From Ahaetulla prasina (lineage: Eukaryota; Chordata; Lepidosauria; Squamata; Colubridae), in the NCBI RefSeq assembly GCF_028640845.1, contig NC_080543.1:3453959-3517958 (forward strand): a DNA stretch of 64,000 bases. The letters are read 5' to 3'. Positions 60,000-64,000 of the stretch are shown one piece after another (position 1 is the stretch's first letter; each line of letters opens with the position of its first letter). The position numbers and the translations under genes are program-made. Below the pieces are notes generated by a model. That model was given only the letters and a program-made list of their open reading frames with translations. It was not told the DNA's origin and searched no databases.

Positions 60000-60732
60000 C
60001 CCCTTTTCCCAGTCCCCTTTGTAACTTCAAACCGCCATTAAGCGAAGAGTTACAAGTCAAGGACTTCCTATACTTCGAAATTTAACTTTAGAGAATAACT
60101 CTTCCTGTTCCCGACAGATTTAAGGATTGTGAAAGTTGTCGCTCCAGCAAACTCAACTGTTTATTCTCTAGGTGGGGCGACAGTGAGAGAAATACATCCG
60201 AGGGAGAAATCTGTTTGTCTTTCTTCCAGAATTTCTTGATCTTTGAGCCCATTCAGTGGTTGTTCCTGCAAAGTCATCACACGGTCTGGCAAGAAATGCG
60301 TTGATGCTGGAATTAGTGGGTTTCTGCCATTTGCAAAGAGTTGTTGCAATTAATTGCAGGTACTCCTCAACTTTGGACGGTTTAGGGACTGCTCAAAGTT
60401 ACGACAGCCCTGAAAAATGGGACTTATGACCGTTTTTCACATTTACGACCGTTGCGGCATCCCCATGGTCACATGATCAAAACTGAGGTGCATGGCAGGT
60501 GACTCATATTTAGGATGGTTTCAGTCTCCCAGGGTCATGGGATCCCTTTTGCAGAAAACGGTCGTAAGTCATTGTTTTCAGTGTCCTTATGGTCACTATA
60601 TGAAAAATTGCCTGTACTATAGTGGAGAGTTTCCCAGACTGAGAAAATGACCAGTCTCCCATCTGGCCAGCAGACATTTCAACTTCAGGGAAAATTGGGG
60701 TCAGTTAGAGGGTACCACTTTGTCATTTAACA
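60000..60732. mobile_element. CAGGTAGTCC element fragments and unassigned sequence
   Basis: Family pieces lie at 60000-60072 (AACTTCAAACCGCCATTAAG, CAAGTCAAGGACTTCC) and 60358-60620 (GCAGGTACTCCTCAAC, TTTACGACCGTTGCGGC, AACGGTCGTAAGTCATTG). Bases 60073-60357 and 60620-60732 show nothing recognisable. Confidence 0.55.
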
Positions 60733-60947
60733 AAGGAGCAGAGTTGGGAGGGACCTTGAAGGTCATCTAGTCCAACCCCCCGCCCAAGCAGGAGACCCTA
60801 CACCATTTTTGACCCATGGCAGTCCAGTCTCTTCTTGAAAGCTTCCAGTGATGAAGCTCCCACAACTTCTGAAGGCAACTTCTGTTCCATCGGTTGATGG
60901 TTCTCACTGTCAGGAAATTCCTCCTTATTTTCAGGTTGAATCTCTCC

Positions 60948-61328
60948 TTTTATTTTTATTTATTTATTTATTTTTGTCACAACAATATATATATAAATAT
61001 CATACAAAAAAGATTATATAGTATATAATAGAATAGAATAGAATAGAATTTTATTGGCCAAATGTGATTGGACACACAAGGAATTTGTCTTGGTGCATAT
61101 GCTCTCAGTGTACATAAAAGAAAAGATACGTTCATCAAGGTACAACATTTACAACACATATATAAACATATATATGAGTAAATATTAGGAGGAATAAGCA
61201 TTATATATATAAGAAGAAAAAGAAAAACAATAGGACAGGAACGGTAGGCACGTTTGTGCTCTTATGGTCCTTTTAGGAATAGGGTGAGGTCAATATTAGA
61301 AAGTTTTTGGTTAAAGCTTTTGGGATTA
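60948..61328 (-). mobile_element. GTGACAAAATAAATAAA-tailed LINE 3' end, nested
   Basis: It begins TTATTTATTTATTTTTGTCAC and ends GTTAAAGCTTTTGGGATTAT, matching 53908-54115. It is interrupted at 61028-61157. Confidence 0.88.
61028..61157 (-). mobile_element. ATTCT-tailed LINE 3' end, third nesting level
   Basis: (AGAAT)n, TTTTATTGGCCAAATGTG, CTTGGTGCATATGCTCTCAG, CATCAAGGTACAACATTTAC lies inside the nested LINE. Confidence 0.88.
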
Positions 61329-61715
61329 TAGTCAGTTTCCATCCATTGTTCCTTGTCTGGCCTTCGGGTACCTTGAAGAATAGCTTGACCCCCTTCCTCC
61401 TCTCTGGGGCAGCCCCTCAAATATTGGAAGATGCTCTCCTGTCTCCCCTGGTCCTTTTCTTCCCTAGACTAGCCAGGCCCAGTTCCTGCAACCATTCATC
61501 GTCTGTTTTAGCCTCCAGTCCCCTAATCCTCTTAGTTGCTCTTCTCTACACTCTTTCCAGAGTCTCAACATCTTTTTTATAGCGTGGTGACCAAAACTAG
61601 AGGCAGTACTCTAGGTGTTGGCCTTACTAAGGCTTTAAAGACTGGTATTAGTACCTCCCTTGATCTTGATTGTATCCCTCTGTTAATGCAACTTAGCTTC
61701 CAAGGAAAGAGTAAG

Positions 61716-61999
61716 ACTTTCAACCTTCTACTGGTCCTTCCAATAAGAGACATATGAGTAATATGGTCCCCCTCCTCAAACTTCCTTTACGCTCAACCAG
61801 ACATTTCCTGCCAGGTCTTCTGACAGTCAACAGAGGCTTCCTACTATCATTGTTTTTCTTATTCCAGCAGCTTCCGTCCAATTCAGAAATCAAATATTGG
61901 AAACTAGAAAACCAGCTATCTTTAGATCCTAACGTTTGCTTGCGATCAACAAGGTCCTGGCTCTGTTTTTTGTATTTTTTTTTAAGCCTGGCAAAAGGA
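61716..61999. other. Unassigned
   Basis: No family is recognised. A 110-codon frame at 61754-62086 lacks motifs. Confidence 0.45.
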
Positions 62000-63020
62000 G
62001 TTCATGCGGAGGGCAAATCCTGGCCAAACTGGAACCAGATTTCTGCAAAACGTAAAAAGAGAAAGAGAAGATCCAGCATCAGCTGATGATATCAAACTAT
62101 TTAACACCCCAGACAATACAGCTACCCTTCAAAAAAGACCTGGACTTTGTGTCGGAATGGTCAAAAACTTGGCAACTCCAAATCTCAACCAGCAAATGCT
62201 CTGTCTTACACATTGGAAAAAAAGAATCTAAACACTAAATACAAACTCGATGGACATTACCTTACAGATGATCCCCACCCTGTCAAAGGCCTTGGAGTTT
62301 TCATATCCAATGATCTAAGTGCCAAAGCCCACTGCAACTACATCGCAAAAAAGGCTTTAAGAGTTGGAAACCTAATCTTGCGTAGCTTCTTCTCCAGAAA
62401 CTCCACACTACTTACCAGAGCTTACAAAACATTTGCTAGACCAATTCTTGAATACAGCTCGCCTGTCTGGAACCCACACCACATTTCAGACATCAATACA
62501 ATTGAACGTGTCCAGAAATATTTTACAAGAAGAGTTCTCCGCTCCTCTGAATACAACAAAATACCTCATGCCACCAGACTTGAAATCTTGGGTTTAGAAA
62601 ACCTAGAACTCCGCCGACTCAGACAAGACCTGTGTTTAATTTATAGAATCATCTATTGCAATGTCCTTCCTGTTAAAGACTACTTCAGCTTCAATCACAA
62701 CAATACAAGAGCAAACAATAGATTTAAACTTAATGTTAACCGCTTCAATCTTGATTGCAGAAAATATGACTTCTGTAACAGAGTTGTTAATGCTTGGAAC
62801 ACACTACCAGACTCTGTGGTCTCTTCCCAAAATCCCCAAAGCTTCAACCAAAAACTGTCTACTGTTGACCTCACCCCATTCCTAAGAGGTCTGTAAGGGG
62901 CGTGCATAAGAGCACAAGCGTGCCTACCGTTCCTGTCCTATTGTTACTTTCATGCTTATGTTTATATACACTGTTGTGACAAAATAAATAAATAAAATAA
63001 ATAAAATAAATAAATTACTG
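62000..63020 (+). mobile_element. Third LINE family, RT-end to 3' tail
   Basis: It starts at the end of the RT domain: ADDIKLFNTPDNTATLQK (62083-62136) contains the xxDD catalytic box with its first residues damaged. A frameshift near 62137 leads to the 249-codon frame 62147-62896: GLGVFISNDLSAKAHCNYIA, LEYSSPVWNPHHISDINTIE, VQKYFTRRVLRSSEYNKIPH, LRRLRQDLCLIYRIIYCNVL and NTLPDSVVSSQNPQSFNQKL. The 3' UTR ends GTTGTGACAAAATAAATAA. The gene plan is that of the CR1/Jockey supergroup. The clade is uncertain. Inactive: 5' truncation and frameshift. Confidence 0.92.
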
Positions 63021-63099
63021 CGGCCAGTGCTGGGAAAATTAAAAACGGGATAAAACAATTCCACCTTAACTACCTAACTACCAAAGTTAGGTACTTAAT
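63021..63099. other. Unassigned
   Basis: Short sequence without a recognised feature. Confidence 0.5.
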
Positions 63100-63690
63100 T
63101 ACCAAAGAAGAGGGGGTCAACCTAGTCTCCAAAGACCCTGAAGGTAACGGATGGAAACCAATCAAGGAGAGAAACAACCTGGAATTAAGGAGAAAACTTC
63201 CTAACAATGAGGACAATTAACCAGTGGAACTACTTGCCACCAGAAGTTGTGGGTGCTCCATCACTGGAGGTTTTCAGGAAGAGACTGGACGACCATTTGT
63301 CTGGAATGGTCTAGGGCCGTGATGGCGAACTCATGCCAGACGTGGCACGCAGCGCTCTCTCTGTGGACACGCAAGCTGTCACCCCAGTTCAGCTCCGCCG
63401 CGCATGCCTCCTGCTGGCCTGCTGGCCTTTGGGTCTCTACAGTGCATGTGCAAGCGCAGGGCGTGCGAGGGGGCACGCATGGAAGCATGGGGTGGGGTGG
63501 GGCACATGTGCGAGGCTGCGCACGCATGCACGGGGCAGGCGCATGCACGGATTGCATTTTGGGGGTTTGGGCGTGCACGAGCGTGCCTCAGTCCGGAAAA
63601 GATTAGCCATCACTGGTAGAGGGTTTGCTGCCTGAGCAGGGGGTTGGACTAGAAGACCTCCAAGGTCCCTGCCAACTCTGTTATTCTATT
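63100..63690 (+). mobile_element. CR1 3' end split by a hAT MITE
   Basis: Sense CR1 at 63100-63316 (GAAGAGGGGGTCAACCTAG ... GGAATGGTCTAGGG) resumes at 63616 with GTAGAGGGTTTGCTGCCTG and reaches the terminus CCAACTCTGTTATTCTATTC. Confidence 0.9.
63317..63615. mobile_element. hAT-type MITE with CCGTGATGGCGAAC ends, 299 bp
   Basis: The ends are CCGTGATGGCGAACTC and TTAGCCATCACTG, with flanks GTCTAGGG (63309-63316) and GTAGAGGG (63616-63623). It contains GTGGCACGCAGCGC and many GC(G/A)C(G/A) alternations. Same family and same CR1 position as 52800 and 15039. Confidence 0.83.
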
Positions 63691-64000
63691 CTAGTTCTTA
63701 TTCTCTTCTCTTCTCTTCTCTTCTCTTCTCTTCTATTTCATTTTCTCTTCCCTTCCCTTCCCTTCCCTTCCCTTCCCTTCCCTTCCCTTCCCTTCCCTTC
63801 CCTTCCCTTCTCTTCTCTTCTCTTCTCTTCTCTTTTCTTCCATCCATTTTTTCTTCTCTTCTCTTCCATTCCATTCCATTCCATTCCATTCCATTCCATT
63901 CCATCTTCTCTTCTCTTCTCTTCTCTTCTCTTCTCTTCTCTTCTCTTCTCTTCTCTTCTCTTCTCTTTCATTCTATTCTATTCTATTCTATTCTATTCTA
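63691..64000. repeat. Pentamer array in mirrored blocks, at window end
   Basis: Blocks run TTCTC, TTCCC, TTCTC, TTCCA, TTCTC, then ATTCT, starting at the CR1 terminus and continuing past the window. Confidence 0.93.

Larger units (their letters stand above)
60733..61715 (-). mobile_element. CR1 copy split by another LINE
   Basis: Antisense CR1 60733-60947 (AGAGTTGGGAGGGACCTTG ... TGAATCTCTCCTT) continues at 61329 (GTCAGTTTCCATCCATTG) to 61715. The interruption is a LINE 3' end that itself carries a further LINE tail. Confidence 0.88.

Overview
ORGANISM. The window looks like gene-poor nuclear DNA of a squamate reptile, most likely an advanced (colubroid) snake. The reasons are many CR1 LINE 3' ends, a second LINE family whose 3' end is an (ATTCT)n tail (long ATTCT/AATAG tails on LINE 3' ends are known from snakes), tRNA-derived SINEs that share a tail with an L2-like LINE, many short hAT-type elements, a Tc1 derivative, and a 0.94 kb GATA/GACA-rich array of the kind called Bkm in snakes. 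I found no intact host protein-coding gene, rRNA or tRNA. All long open frames are either LINE reverse-transcriptase C-termini or translations of simple repeats. LAYOUT. 1-9.2 kb: CR1 copies broken by a minisatellite, a SINE and a 577 bp solo LTR, a second probable solo LTR, and hAT-derived minisatellites. 9.2-12.3 kb: a homopurine tract, pentamer repeats and foldback elements. 12.3-18.7 kb: stacked CR1 3' ends, a hAT element inside CR1, Penelope-like remnants and two ATTCT-tailed LINEs. 19-23.9 kb: a block shared in inverse orientation with 2.8-3.1 kb, a tandem array of nine ATTCT-tailed LINE 3' ends, and a CR1 split by 760 bp of purine repeats. 24-28.2 kb: SINEs, the GATA array, an AT-rich unique stretch and a Tc1 derivative carrying a SINE. 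28.3-36.1 kb: CR1 with reverse-transcriptase motifs, Penelope-like remnants with purine arrays, a second Tc1 copy, and a hAT element holding a 41 bp higher-order repeat. 36.4-38 kb: a GC-rich, CpG-dense segment preceded by a 120 bp minisatellite; it is the best candidate for a host promoter. 38-47.9 kb: CR1 stacks, a SINE-derived minisatellite, a 1.5 kb hAT element with a captured coiled-coil coding fragment and a nested L1, and several ATTCT-tailed LINEs. 48-54.4 kb: Penelope-like terminal repeats with hammerhead-like cores, two L2-like LINE 3' halves, and more CR1 and hAT copies. 55-64 kb: a 67 bp minisatellite, about 800 bp of ATTCT repeats, small hAT elements, a three-level nested LINE insertion, and a third LINE family at 62-63 kb. 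HOW IT FITS TOGETHER. The region is layered insertion history rather than a set of cooperating genes. CR1 is the commonest landing platform. Target-site duplications can be read for LTR, hAT, Tc1, SINE, L1 and LINE insertions, and many tandem arrays visibly grew out of pieces of the dispersed elements. The strongest observations are three hAT insertions at one CR1 site, hammerhead-like cores in three Penelope-like families, the hAT element carrying host-like coiled-coil sequence, and satellite-like arrays built from LINE tails and hAT interiors. All family names come from reading motifs by eye; no alignment or database search was possible.
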